64,000 nt of DNA, taken from NCBI GenBank assembly GCA_033763935.1, contig JANRJO010000065.1:1-64000 (forward strand). The letters are read 5' to 3'. Below, piece after piece: positions 8,240 through 17,285 of the stretch (positions are counted from its first letter, which is position 1; every line of letters begins with the position of its first letter). A program made the position numbers and the translations under genes. The notes beneath the pieces were generated by a model that was not told the DNA's origin, did not search any database, and saw only the letters and a list, made by a program, of their open reading frames with translations. The DNA comes from DALYJJ01 sp033763935 (GTDB lineage Bacteria > Acidobacteriota > Terriglobia > Bryobacterales > Bryobacteraceae).

Positions 8240-9492
8240 TCAAGGCAGTCAAGGGAACGCGGGACATTCTCCCGCCGCAAAGCGAAGTGTGGAATCGCGT
8301 CGAGGCGGCCGCGCGCGAGGTCTTTCGCACCTATAACTACAAAGAGATCCGCACGCCCATCCTCGAAGAGAAAGCCCTTTTCTCACGCAGCGTCGGCGAA
8401 GAGACCGACATCGTCTCCAAGGAGATGTACGAGTTCGAAGACCGCGACGGCTCGCGCCTCGTGCTTCGCCCGGAAGCGACCGCCTCGGTGATGCGTGCCT
8501 ACCTCGAGCACAGCCTCTACCAGAAGCCCGGCTTGCAGAAGCTCTACTACATCGGCCCGATGTTCCGCCGCGAGCGCCCCCAGAAAGGACGCTACCGTCA
8601 GTTCTCACAGATCGGCGCAGAGGCGATCGGCTCGGAATCCCCCGCCGTTGACGCCGAAGTGATTGAGATGGTGGTGGAGGTCCTCGAGCGCGCCGGCGTC
8701 GAAGGCTTCGGCCTGCTCATTAACTCCGTCGGCTGTCCGAAATGCCGGCCGCGCTTCATCAGCCAGCTCCGCGAGAGCCTGAAGGAAGCCGCGCCGCGCA
8801 TGTGCTCCGACTGCCGGCGGCGCGTGGAGACCAACCCCCTGCGCGTCCTCGACTGCAAGGTTCCCGAAGACCAGCCCATCATCGACGCGCTGCCCTCCAT
8901 CCTCGACTTCCTCTGCGAAGACTGCGCCCCGCACTTCGCCTCAGTGAAGATGTTCCTCGACGACCGCGGCATCGCCTACGAAGTGAAGCCGCGGCTGGTG
9001 CGCGGCCTCGACTACTACATGCGCACCACCTTCGAAATCGTGCACGGCGCCCTCGGCGCGCAGAACTCCGTGCTCGGCGGCGGCCGCTATGACGGTCTCG
9101 CCGAATCCATCGGCGCAAAGGCCCCCGCTCCCGGCATCGGCTTCTCCATCGGCGAGGACCGCCTCGTGATGACTGTCGAAGAAGCCCGGCCGGAGTTGCT
9201 CGCCACCGAACTCGACCTCTATATCGCGCCCCTCGGCGCCGAGGCCGTGCGCCGCGGCGCGCTCATCGCCCGTGAACTTCGCCGCGCCGGCTTCATCGTT
9301 GAAGTGGGCGCCGACGCCAAACTGAAACGGGCGCTCGAACTGGCGAATAAGCTGGCCGCCCGCAGCGCGCTCATCCTCGGCGAAAGCGAGCTGGCAAGCG
9401 GATCCTATCAACTGAAAACCATGGCCACCGGCGAGCAGCGCTCCGTCACCCTCGACGAGCTGCCCGTGGCTTTGAAACTCGCAGGAAAGTAA
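8236..9492 (+). CDS. hisS: Histidyl-tRNA synthetase
   Basis: Class II aminoacyl-tRNA synthetase charging tRNA-His, 418 residues, cytoplasmic. N-terminal KAVKGTRDILP is diagnostic. Motif 2 is FRRERPQKGRYRQFSQIG; the HisRS-specific histidine loop is RGLDYYMRTTFE; GGGRYDGL and the C-terminal anticodon domain (about 330-418) follow. The TTG start at 8236 overlaps the stop of the carbonic anhydrase gene. It lies 4 nt before aspS, the common hisS-aspS arrangement. Confidence 0.96.
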   Translation: MIKAVKGTRDILPPQSEVWNRVEAAAREVFRTYNYKEIRTPILEEKALFSRSVGEETDIVSKEMYEFEDRDGSRLVLRPEATASVMRAYLEHSLYQKPGLQKLYYIGPMFRRERPQKGRYRQFSQIGAEAIGSESPAVDAEVIEMVVEVLERAGVEGFGLLINSVGCPKCRPRFISQLRESLKEAAPRMCSDCRRRVETNPLRVLDCKVPEDQPIIDALPSILDFLCEDCAPHFASVKMFLDDRGIAYEVKPRLVRGLDYYMRTTFEIVHGALGAQNSVLGGGRYDGLAESIGAKAPAPGIGFSIGEDRLVMTVEEARPELLATELDLYIAPLGAEAVRRGALIARELRRAGFIVEVGADAKLKRALELANKLAARSALILGESELASGSYQLKTMATGEQRSVTLDELPVALKLAGK

Positions 9493-9496
9493 TGGT

Positions 9497-11287
9497 ATGG
9501 CCGTATCTCTCGACTTCTTAGGCGATCTACGACGCACGCATTCGTGCGGTGAACTGCGCGCGGCCGACGCCGGCAAGCGCGCCCTCGTGATGGGCTGGGT
9601 CCACCGGCGCCGCGACCTCGGCGGCGTCATCTTCATCCACCTCCGCGACCGCGACGGCGTCACTCAGATCGTCTTCCGCGCCGACGTTGAACCCGCGATC
9701 CACGAAAAGGCCGAGGCCCTGCGTTCGGAGTACATCGTCGCCGTCGAAGGGCACGTCGAACTCCGCTCGCCCGAGACCATCAACTCCAACATCCCGACGG
9801 GCGAAGTCGAGGTGGTCGCCGACCGCGTGTGGCTGCTCAACGAATCGCGCACCCCGCCGTTCCCGCTCGAGGACCACGTGGACGTCAGCGAGGATTCGCG
9901 CCTCGAGTTCCGCTACGTCGACCTCCGCCGCCCGCGCATGCAGCGCAACATCATGCTGCGTTCACGCGTCTCCTTCGCCGCGCGCGACTTCATGTACTCG
10001 CAGGGCTTCCACGAGATCGAGACACCCTTCCTCACGCGCTCCACCCCCGAAGGCGCGCGCGACTTCCTGGTGCCCAGCCGCGTGCAGGCGGGCAGCTTCT
10101 ACGCGCTGCCCCAATCGCCCCAGATCTTCAAACAGCTGCTCATGGTCAGCGGCTTCGAGAAGTACTTCCAGATCGTCCGCTGCTTCCGCGACGAAGACCT
10201 CCGCGCCGACCGACAGTACGAGTTCACACAGATCGACATCGAGATGTCCTTCGTACAACAGGACCGCGTGTTCGAAGTCGTGGAAGGGCTGGTTTCGCGC
10301 ATCTGCGCCGAAGCCGGCTACACGGTGGAGACGCCCTTCCCGCGCCTGACCTACTACCAGGCCATGCACAGCTACGGCATCGACAAGCCCGATCTGCGCA
10401 TGCCGCCCTTCCATGAAGTCCAGGACCTGTTTCCCACCGAAGCGAATCTGACCCGTGAGGGGCTGCCGCTCGTGGCCATCGTGATTCCGAAAACCGGCGC
10501 CCTGAGCCGCAAGGAACGCGACGAACTCAAGGCGTACGGCCAGGAGCGCGGCCTCCGCGTCTACGACGACCCGAAGCGCCTGGACCGCGACTTCCCCGAG
10601 CCGATGGCCAAGCTGCGCGAGCGCACGGGAGCGACGGAAGACGATCTGCTCCTGGTATGCGGCTGGGGCGGCGAGCCCAAAGGCCATCGCCCCGAGGAGA
10701 CCGTGCTCATCGCCTGCGGCCAACTGCGCCTGTTCGCGGGCGCCAAGTACAACGACCGCCACAAGCTGCTCGACCCCAAGGTGCTCAAGTTCCTCTGGGT
10801 GGTCGATTTCCCAATGTTCGAGTGGGACGAAGAAGACCAGCGCTGGGTGGCGGCGCATCACCCGTTCACCAGCGTGCACGACGAGGACATCGAGAAACTG
10901 ACCGGCGACCCCGCGCGCTGTCGCGCCAAGTCCTATGACATGGTGCTGAACGGTGTGGAACTCGCCTCCGGCTCCATTCGTATCCACCGCCGCGACGTGC
11001 AGGCCAAGGTGTTCGCCGCGCTCGGCATGTCCGACGAAGAAGCCCAGCGCCGCTTCGGCTTCCTCCTGCGCGGCCTCGAGTTCGGCGCTCCCCCGCACGG
11101 CGGCATTGCCCTCGGCCTCGACCGCTTCGTCATGATCCTGGCCGGCGAAACGTCCATCCGCGACGTCATCGCGTTCCCGAAGACCGCCCGCGGCACAGAC
11201 CTGATGTGCGACGCCCCGTCCACCGTCCCCGAACGCCAGCTCCGCGAACTCGGCATCGCCCTCCGAGGCGGGGCTCAGAAGGCGTAA
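9497..11287 (+). CDS. aspS: Aspartyl-tRNA synthetase, bacterial type
   Basis: Class II synthetase for Asp, 596 residues, full length. It has an OB-fold anticodon domain (GWVHRRRDLGG at about 33-43), motif 2 (FRDEDLRADRQYEFTQID), a bacterial GAD insertion (about 295-410) and motif 3 (GLDRFVMI). In the anticodon loop the residue after RRRD is Leu; discriminating enzymes have Leu and several nondiscriminating enzymes have His, so this one probably charges only tRNA-Asp (inference). It follows hisS directly. Confidence 0.96.
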   Translation: MAVSLDFLGDLRRTHSCGELRAADAGKRALVMGWVHRRRDLGGVIFIHLRDRDGVTQIVFRADVEPAIHEKAEALRSEYIVAVEGHVELRSPETINSNIPTGEVEVVADRVWLLNESRTPPFPLEDHVDVSEDSRLEFRYVDLRRPRMQRNIMLRSRVSFAARDFMYSQGFHEIETPFLTRSTPEGARDFLVPSRVQAGSFYALPQSPQIFKQLLMVSGFEKYFQIVRCFRDEDLRADRQYEFTQIDIEMSFVQQDRVFEVVEGLVSRICAEAGYTVETPFPRLTYYQAMHSYGIDKPDLRMPPFHEVQDLFPTEANLTREGLPLVAIVIPKTGALSRKERDELKAYGQERGLRVYDDPKRLDRDFPEPMAKLRERTGATEDDLLLVCGWGGEPKGHRPEETVLIACGQLRLFAGAKYNDRHKLLDPKVLKFLWVVDFPMFEWDEEDQRWVAAHHPFTSVHDEDIEKLTGDPARCRAKSYDMVLNGVELASGSIRIHRRDVQAKVFAALGMSDEEAQRRFGFLLRGLEFGAPPHGGIALGLDRFVMILAGETSIRDVIAFPKTARGTDLMCDAPSTVPERQLRELGIALRGGAQKA

Positions 11288-11290
11288 GAT
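11285..11290 (+). promoter_or_regulatory. -10 box TAAGAT overlapping aspS stop
   Basis: TAAGAT begins on the TAA stop of aspS and ends 9 nt before the GTG at 11300. Confidence 0.45.
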
Positions 11291-11299
11291 CGATCCGCG

Positions 11300-11896
11300 G
11301 TGCACGGCCTTTACGAGCGTGGAATGGCGAGCCTCAGGGATGATCTCCAGCGGATCGTGGCCGTGCTTACCCGCGCCAGTGTGCGGTTTGAGGTCGTCGG
11401 CGGCGTGGCGGTGAACGTGTATGTTCTCAACGTCAGCCCCGGCCGCTCGTTCGTGACGCGGGATGTGGATCTGCTGGTGCATCGCGAGGACCTGGATGGC
11501 ATCGTCGAAGTAGCCCGACGAGCGGGCTACACGTCGCGACAGATGATGGGCGGTTACCTTCTGCAGCAGCCCGGTCAGTCTCCCGAGCAGGCGGTTCACC
11601 TGCTTTTTGCGGGTGAGAGGCCCAGGACTACCCACCCGCTGCCGAACCCTGAAGTCAACCCCGAACGCATGACTGCGGGGGAACTGGGTGAGGATTTGCC
11701 CGTGGCGCCGCTTCGCGACCTCGTCCAGATGAAGCTGAACTCCTTTCGCGCTAAGGACGAAGTGCACCTCGAGATTCTCGACCGATGCGGCCTGCTCACG
11801 AAGGAGCTTGTCGACGGCCTCCCGCCAGTGCTCCGCGAGCGGCTGGAACAGGCGCGGGCGCGCTACCGGCCAGATGAGGATGAGTTCGAAGCCTAG
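11300..11896 (+). CDS. Nucleotidyltransferase-like protein
   Basis: 198 residues with the core of the DNA polymerase beta-type nucleotidyltransferase fold: GG at 34-35 (VVGGVAVNVY) and the metal-binding pair Asp55/Asp57 in TRDVDLLV. This resembles AbiEii/MNT-type minimal transferases, which often serve as antitoxin/toxin components. No partner toxin is visible, since the neighbours are aspS and a CNNM protein. GTG 11300 is favoured by the TAAGAT box 9 nt upstream; ATG 11324 is the alternative. Role unknown. Confidence 0.7.
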   Translation: MHGLYERGMASLRDDLQRIVAVLTRASVRFEVVGGVAVNVYVLNVSPGRSFVTRDVDLLVHREDLDGIVEVARRAGYTSRQMMGGYLLQQPGQSPEQAVHLLFAGERPRTTHPLPNPEVNPERMTAGELGEDLPVAPLRDLVQMKLNSFRAKDEVHLEILDRCGLLTKELVDGLPPVLRERLEQARARYRPDEDEFEA

Positions 11897-11917
11897 CCCT
11901 TATGCCACACTGCAAGC

Positions 11918-13219
11918 ATGGGCGGAATCGGCATCGAAATCACTCTCGTTCTCCTGCTCGTGATCGCGAATGGCGTCTTCGCCATGGCCGAATTAGCGGT
12001 GGTCAGTGCACGAAAGGCTCGGCTGCAGCAACGGGCGGATGACGGCAGCCGCGGCGCCGCCGTAGCGCTGGAACTGGCGCGTACCCCCGACGATTTCCTC
12101 AGCACCGTGCAAGTCGGCATCACGCTCATCGGCACGCTGGCCGGCGCGTTCGGCGGCGCCACCATCGCCGAGAAACTCGCGGTATCACTTCGTACCTACG
12201 AACCCATCGCCGCGTATGCGGATTCGGTGGCCATTACCATCGTCGTCGTGATGATCACCTACCTTTCGCTGATCCTGGGCGAACTGGTGCCGAAGAACCT
12301 GGCCCTAGCCCGCGCGGAAGGGATCGCCAGCGCGCTCGCGCCGCCCATGCGGGCCCTGTCGCGAGCCGGGGCGCCTGCGGTCCGGTTCCTCACCTTCTCG
12401 ACTAAAGTCGTCATGAAGCTGATACCGCTCAAGGCAAGCACCGAGGCGCCGGTCACGGAGGAAGAGATCAAGGCGTTGCTGGCCCAAGGCGCCGCGCATG
12501 GCGCCTTTGAGGAGGCGGAGCAGGAACTGGTGGAAGGCGTCTTCCGGCTCGGCGATCGGCGCGTGGTCGACCTCATGCGCCCGCGCGGCAAGGTCTGCTG
12601 GCTCGACCTCAGCGACGATTGGGACACGAACCGCGAGGTCATTGCCTCCTCGCCGTACTCGCGCTTCCCTGTCATACAGGGCGATCTCGATCACGTGATC
12701 GGCGTCTTGCACGTCAGGGATCTGTTCCTCACCGTTAACGACGGACGCCCCGTGGACCTGCGGGCGTTGGCCCGCTCTCCGTTGGTTCTGCCCGAGCGGA
12801 CCGCCGCGTTGGAGGCACTGCGCCGCTTTCAGGAAACCGGCGAGCAGATGGCCCTCATCGTGGATGAGCACGGCGGCATCGAAGGCATCGTCACCCTCAC
12901 GGACATCATGGAAGCCGTGCTCGGCGAGTTGACGACCGAGGGCGACGTGGCCGGCAGTCCCGTGGTTCGGCGCGAGGATGGTTCGTGGCTGGTGGAAGGG
13001 ACACTTCCGATTTCAGATCTGCTCGAAGAACTAAAGCTGCGCAAAACGCCCGGCGATGAGACTGGTTTCAGCACGGTAGCCGGCCTGGTGCTTGCTCATC
13101 TGCAGCGCATTCCGACCGTGGGTGAGGCCGTGGAGGTGGAAGGGTGGCGGTTCGAGGTGGTCGATATGGACGGCCACCGCGTCGACAAAGTGCTTGTCAG
13201 TAAGGTAGGGACTGAGTGA
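11918..13219 (+). CDS. CNNM/CBS-domain membrane protein (HlyC/CorC type)
   Basis: 433-residue inner-membrane protein. Four hydrophobic segments form the CNNM (DUF21) domain (about 1-185, with FAMAELAVVSARKARL and LILGELVPKNLAL), followed by two CBS domains (about 205-335) and a C-terminal CorC_HlyC domain (about 345-430). Homologues are implicated in Mg2+/Co2+ efflux or resistance; the name hemolysin is historical. It ends 2 bp before the stop of the convergent gene. Confidence 0.9.
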   Translation: MGGIGIEITLVLLLVIANGVFAMAELAVVSARKARLQQRADDGSRGAAVALELARTPDDFLSTVQVGITLIGTLAGAFGGATIAEKLAVSLRTYEPIAAYADSVAITIVVVMITYLSLILGELVPKNLALARAEGIASALAPPMRALSRAGAPAVRFLTFSTKVVMKLIPLKASTEAPVTEEEIKALLAQGAAHGAFEEAEQELVEGVFRLGDRRVVDLMRPRGKVCWLDLSDDWDTNREVIASSPYSRFPVIQGDLDHVIGVLHVRDLFLTVNDGRPVDLRALARSPLVLPERTAALEALRRFQETGEQMALIVDEHGGIEGIVTLTDIMEAVLGELTTEGDVAGSPVVRREDGSWLVEGTLPISDLLEELKLRKTPGDETGFSTVAGLVLAHLQRIPTVGEAVEVEGWRFEVVDMDGHRVDKVLVSKVGTE

Positions 13220-13220
13220 A

Positions 13221-14057
13221 CTACTGAGCCGACGCCACCGCCCGCACAGGAGCGTCCAGCCGCCGGAATTCGCGGTACGTCGTCTCCATCTCGTTCCGCA
13301 TCGACTTCACCAGCATCACGCGCGCGTCGAACTTCATCAACTGCTTCGCGGGCGCCCAGAAGCCGTCGGGCAACCGCGTTTGTTCCAGATGGAACTGCGT
13401 CCCCTTCTCGATCTTCGCCAGCACGCCGAAGCCGATCGACACCGTGTCGAACACCTCGGCGTCCATCTTGAGGAACTGCGACTCGGCCTTATCGATCCAG
13501 ACGCGGCCGCGCACTTTCTCGAAGATCCTGGCCTTCATGTCCTTCGGCTTGTAGCCCGGGCGGGGCTGGAAGTCGACGATATAGGTGTCCCGTCCCCCAA
13601 CTTTCTCCATTCCCGCCAGCTTGAACTCCGCCGCATTCGGGAACTCCTGCAAGTAGTCGCGCTCGCCGGACGCCTTCTTCTCCCCGGCTTCGCGCTTGCG
13701 CCTCTGCTCGGGCGTCTCGGCGCGGCGCTCCGCCGCCACCTCGCGAATCCGGTCGTGGGTCTTGGCGAGTTCGGCGGCGGGTACTGGCTGGTCGTTGCGC
13801 TCCACGATGTAGCTCACGCGCAGCCCTTCGCGCCGCTCCACCTTGAAGGTGAAGCGCTCGTCCGACTTCACCTCGCCCGAGGAAGTCAACTGCTTCTTGT
13901 GCGTGCGGCGGAGGAAGCCGTAATCGAGCAGCCTCTTCTCGTTCTCCAGCCGCAGGTCGAGAGTCCTGCGGACGAGTTGGCGCAGTTGCTCGTCATCCAT
14001 GGCGACAGACGGGAGCGCAGACGCGACGAGGCTACAGACGAGGATCCCAGCTCGCAT
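13221..14057 (-). CDS. Exported LolA/MucB-like protein of unknown function
   Basis: 278 residues with an N-terminal signal peptide (about 1-19). The mature part alternates strand-like segments (RFTFKVERREGLRVSYIVER, then GRDTYIVDFQPRPGYKP, then GRVWIDKAESQFLKMDAEV). This resembles outer-membrane-lipoprotein-sorting/LolA-fold proteins common in Acidobacteriota (inference). A highly charged Arg/Glu segment lies at about 105-135. No catalytic motif. It is preceded by a strong hairpin that separates it from the dehydrogenase gene upstream. Confidence 0.7.
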   Translation of the reverse strand: MRAGILVCSLVASALPSVAMDDEQLRQLVRRTLDLRLENEKRLLDYGFLRRTHKKQLTSSGEVKSDERFTFKVERREGLRVSYIVERNDQPVPAAELAKTHDRIREVAAERRAETPEQRRKREAGEKKASGERDYLQEFPNAAEFKLAGMEKVGGRDTYIVDFQPRPGYKPKDMKARIFEKVRGRVWIDKAESQFLKMDAEVFDTVSIGFGVLAKIEKGTQFHLEQTRLPDGFWAPAKQLMKFDARVMLVKSMRNEMETTYREFRRLDAPVRAVASAQ

Positions 14058-14081
14058 GCCGGGTTAGACGAAGGAGGGGCT

Positions 14082-14107
14082 GGGGCGGGTTCGAAAAAAC
14101 CCGCCCC
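14082..14107 (-). terminator. Intergenic hairpin, 10-bp stem
   Basis: A perfect 10-bp G/C-rich inverted repeat (14082-14091 with 14098-14107) has a 6-nt loop. It lies 15 nt past the stop of the minus-strand dehydrogenase. There is no U-run after the stem, only T's in the loop on the minus strand, so it may be a weak or factor-assisted terminator. Confidence 0.5.
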
Positions 14108-14121
14108 GGTGGGAAGAAATA

Positions 14122-15453
14122 TCAGGCGCGCGGCGCTTTATCTACGATCTTGAACGCCTTCTCGTCGAAGTAGAGTACCTTGCCCTGGCGGTAGCTCTGC
14201 ACTGCCATCGTGATAACAGTCTGCGCTTTGGCCGCCGTCTCCACATCCAGCGTCGGCTTCTGCCGCGAGCGGATGCAGGAGAGGAAGTTGTTGATGTGCG
14301 TCCGCATGGTGTCCGTTTCCTGCACCGGGATGCGGATGTCTTCGGAGCCCCACTTAGCCTTGTATTCGGCGCTGATCACGTTCTTCTCCGGCCGCACCGT
14401 GATGTACGGAGCGAAGCCCTCGAACCGCCCGTGCTCCACCATGATCAGCGACGCTTCGTGGCCGCGAATGAGCCCCGGAATGTGCTGGCTGTTCGCCATC
14501 GACGAGCTCAGCACCACCGAGTGCCCCTTCGGGTACTCGGCGATGAAGTGGAACGTGTCCGGCACCTCGCGCTCGTCTTTGAAGACGTAGATGCCACCGC
14601 CCGCCATCACCTTGTGCGGGAACTGCGGCTCCTTCCAGCAAATGTTCATCGGCGCCATCACGTGGAAGAACAGGTCCGTCGCGATGCCGCCGGAATAGTC
14701 CCAATACTTGCGGAAGCGGAAGAAGCGGTCCGCCTCAAAGTTGCGCTTCGGCGCCGGGCCCAGGAACATCTTCCAGTCGATATAGTCGTCGCCCTTCTTG
14801 TCCGGGCCGGCTTCCTTGTCGATCGGCCAGTTCCACTCGCCCTCGGTCGAGTTCCGGTGATACGAGCCCTGGCTGAGGATCATGTCGCCGATCATCCCGT
14901 CGGCGATCGCCTTCTTCGCCTGGTGCCACTGGTCGCCGGACGTGGTCTGTGAACCCACCTGGAAGACGCGCTTGGTCTCGCGCACCGTGTCGATGAGCTG
15001 CTTGGTCTCCTCGATGGTGTGGCACATCGGCTTCTCGCAATAGACGTCCTTGCCCTTGTCCATTGCTTCGAGGGCGATCTTCGCGTGCCAGTGGTCCGGC
15101 GTGGCGACGATAACCGCGTCCACGTCGTTGCGGGCCAAAATCTCGCGGTAGTCGAGCGTGCCCTCACAGCCGAAATGCTGCTTGGCCCGCGTCACGCGCT
15201 TTTGGTAGACGTCGCACACGCCAACGATCTGGCAGCCGTTCGTTTCCTTGCCGATCCGTTGGAAGTAGTTCGCGACGTAGAAGCCGCGTCCGCCCGTCCC
15301 GATGACGGCGACGTTGATCTTGTCGTTGGCGCCGATGACGCGCCCCCCGCTCTGCTTCGCCGAAGCGAACGCGGAGCCGGCGACCGAGAGCGAAGCGCCC
15401 AACGCGCCCGCGCCCTTTAAGAAGTCCCTACGATTGGATTCGTTAGCTGACAT
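14122..15453 (-). CDS. Tat-exported Gfo/Idh/MocA oxidoreductase
   Basis: Predicted NAD(P)-dependent sugar or inositol dehydrogenase, 443 residues. It starts with a Tat signal (SNRRDFLKGAGALGASL), so it is probably folded in the cytoplasm and exported. The Rossmann motif GTGGRG is at about 52-57 and the EKP motif is in DVYCEKPM. I chose ATG 15453 over an in-frame codon at 15486 because AGGGGA stands about 9 nt upstream and the Tat motif begins eight residues in. Exported Gfo/Idh proteins are typical of Acidobacteriota and Planctomycetes. Substrate unknown. Confidence 0.88.
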   Translation of the reverse strand: MSANESNRRDFLKGAGALGASLSVAGSAFASAKQSGGRVIGANDKINVAVIGTGGRGFYVANYFQRIGKETNGCQIVGVCDVYQKRVTRAKQHFGCEGTLDYREILARNDVDAVIVATPDHWHAKIALEAMDKGKDVYCEKPMCHTIEETKQLIDTVRETKRVFQVGSQTTSGDQWHQAKKAIADGMIGDMILSQGSYHRNSTEGEWNWPIDKEAGPDKKGDDYIDWKMFLGPAPKRNFEADRFFRFRKYWDYSGGIATDLFFHVMAPMNICWKEPQFPHKVMAGGGIYVFKDEREVPDTFHFIAEYPKGHSVVLSSSMANSQHIPGLIRGHEASLIMVEHGRFEGFAPYITVRPEKNVISAEYKAKWGSEDIRIPVQETDTMRTHINNFLSCIRSRQKPTLDVETAAKAQTVITMAVQSYRQGKVLYFDEKAFKIVDKAPRA

Positions 15454-15579
15454 GGCCTGTTCCCCTGGTGATTCCGGCAACCGCAATTCGGACGGGCTGC
15501 TCTGAATGATTCCTCTTGATTGTACTCCCCGGTTTCAAAGGCGGTCAAAAAACAGCCGTGGTAGCCTGAGTGGATTCCC

Positions 15580-16629
15580 ATGCCAGCCCGGTTCCTCGCC
15601 TTACTGCTACTGGCGGGCGCACACGCGTTCGCTCAAACACCGGACGTGGAGATCCGGCAGCTCCTACAGGACTTCATCGCTGTCCTGCGGCGCGGCGACA
15701 GGGAGGCCGTCAATCGTTACCTGGCGCCGGGACGCATGCGGTACTCGCCCGGCGGCACAACGCTTTCCTTCACCATGTGGACTTCCGCTGCCTCCGGGCG
15801 GTTCCGCCGGACCTCCCATCTGGTCCGCCACGTCCACCGCCTGACTGACGACTCCGCGGTCGCAGTCGGCATCTGGAGAAACGCCGCGGCAAAGCCGCCC
15901 TTCGACGCGGGTACGCTGGACATTGGCGTGGTGCTGGTAGATGGCGTTTGGAAGATCAGCAGCGCTCATGAGGCCTATCTCATCTCGCCAGACGCCGCGG
16001 CGCCAGGCGTCGCGGCGCAGGCTGTGGAGGGCGACGGCGTTCTCACTGCCGAAGAGCGCGCTGCCGGGTGGCAGGCGCTGTTTGACGGCAAATCGATGAC
16101 CGGGTGGGTGACCATGACCGGCCGTACCGAGCTCCCGGACTGCTGGCGCATGGAAGACGGCACGATCGGAACGGTTGCCGGCCGCCAGGTCAACACCGCG
16201 CTGCGCACCGCGCGCAGCTACACGAACTTCGAGATGAGCTTCGAGTGGAAGACGGCGGAGAAGGCGAACTCGGGCGTGAAGTACCGGCTCTATGCCGTGG
16301 AGACGTAGGCCGAAGGACGAGGAGGCGACGGCGCGGGGCACGAGTATCAGGTAGCGGACGATACGGGTGATCCAGGCGCCATCCGCGATCCCAAGCAGCG
16401 CAGCGGTTCGCTCTATGGCGTCGTGGCCGCTGCCCCGGGCGCCGCGCGTCCCGCGGGCGAGTGGAACGAGTCGCGCATCGTCGTCACCACCGAGCGCGCC
16501 GAGCACTGGCTCAACGGCGTGAAGGTGGCTGAGTACCCCATCGACGTCCCTTTCGCAAGCCCCATCGCCTTGCAGCACCATAACTCCGAAGTGCGCTACC
16601 GCAACCTGAAGGTCCGGCCGCTTCCGTGA
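15580..16629 (+). pseudogene. SnoaL-DUF1080 secreted protein with in-frame TAG
   Basis: The frame encodes a signal peptide (1-19), a SnoaL/DUF4440-like domain (about 20-130) and a DUF1080 (3-keto-disaccharide hydrolase, LamG-like) domain (about 160-349). A TAG at 16306-16308 stops translation in the middle of DUF1080. The same frame continues intact with GHEYQVADDTGD and the family's C-terminal VRYRNLKVRPLP to TGA at 16627-16629. With one codon change the product would be 349 residues. It is a recent nonsense mutation, a sequencing error, or (less likely) amber read-through. TAGCCT lies 12 nt before the ATG. Confidence 0.8.
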
Positions 16630-16677
16630 TCAAAATCTCCCGCCGCTCGCGCAATCCCGGGCGAAGGAGATTCGATC

Positions 16678-17148
16678 ATGAGAACACTTGAACGGCTGGC
16701 GATCACCGCGCTCGCGTTCGCCGCTTCCGCCGCCTACGGACAGAACAACCAGGGCGGCCTGCTCGGCATCCGGCCGGCCCAATCGCCTTGGGTCTTCGCC
16801 AAGAGCTTCCAACTGAACATGGGCGGCGCGGCGCCGTGGGGCTACGTGGACGTCCCCGGCGCGCCCGTCCAGCGCATCGTTATTGAACAGGTGAGCGTCG
16901 CCGCCCGCACCACCGCCGGCGCCACTCTCCGCTGCGCCTTCGACATGGACAACCAGCCCGGCGCGCAGTTCCTGCCGTTCGTCTACATCAAGACGAGCCC
17001 GGCGAACCGGCTCGGCACCGAAGTCGTCGCGTCCGAAAAAGTCACGACATTCCTTCTGCCCGGCGATGTCGCCCACTTCCGCTGCCATGCCCACGACGGC
17101 GGCGTCGAGGGCAACGTCTCCGTCACCCTGATTGGCCGATACGAGTAG
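16678..17148 (+). CDS. Exported protein of unknown function
   Basis: 156 residues: signal peptide (1-20, ending AYG) and a 135-residue mature domain of probable beta structure, without motifs I recognise. One pair of Cys (CAFDMD and FRCHAHD) may form a disulfide. A strong AAGGAG ribosome-binding site lies about 8 nt before the ATG. It follows the DUF1080 frame by 48 nt and is closed by a hairpin at 17153-17185. Confidence 0.7.
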   Translation: MRTLERLAITALAFAASAAYGQNNQGGLLGIRPAQSPWVFAKSFQLNMGGAAPWGYVDVPGAPVQRIVIEQVSVAARTTAGATLRCAFDMDNQPGAQFLPFVYIKTSPANRLGTEVVASEKVTTFLLPGDVAHFRCHAHDGGVEGNVSVTLIGRYE

Positions 17149-17152
17149 AGGG

Positions 17153-17185
17153 GAGGTGGGCCCCCCGCCCGCGTGGGTCCACCTC
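17153..17185 (+). terminator. Hairpin after the 16678-17148 gene
   Basis: An 11-bp inverted repeat with one G-U pair (17153-17163 with 17175-17185) and an 11-nt loop starts 5 nt after a stop codon. No U-run follows, so intrinsic termination is uncertain. Confidence 0.45.
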
Positions 17186-17195
17186 AAAAGAAACC

Positions 17196-17224
17196 TTGTT
17201 GCCCATTGACAGCGTCCCTATAAT
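17196..17224 (+). promoter_or_regulatory. Sigma-70-type promoter
   Basis: TTGTTG at 17196-17201, a 17-nt spacer and a consensus TATAAT at 17219-17224. A TTGACA at 17206-17211 overlaps the spacer but is too close to serve this -10. The predicted leader to the ATG at 17286 is about 55 nt, longer than at most genes here. Confidence 0.65.
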
Positions 17225-17285
17225 ACGGAAATACAGTTTTTCGATTTCCGGCCCGATAAGGGTACTAGGTAGAGGCGAGTGAGCC

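Noticed and set aside
9962..11767. 601-aa minus-strand open frame opposite aspS
   Set aside because: Shadow of aspS; no motifs, biased composition.
11300..11896. Nucleotidyltransferase-like gene as half of a toxin-antitoxin pair
   Set aside because: No toxin-like partner is adjacent on either side.
16306..16308. Pyrrolysine at the amber codon of the DUF1080 gene
   Set aside because: Not a methylamine methyltransferase and no pyl genes seen; mutation or error is simpler.
17206..17211. TTGACA as -35 for the TATAAT at 17219
   Set aside because: Only 7 nt apart; TTGTTG at 17196 has the correct 17-nt spacing.
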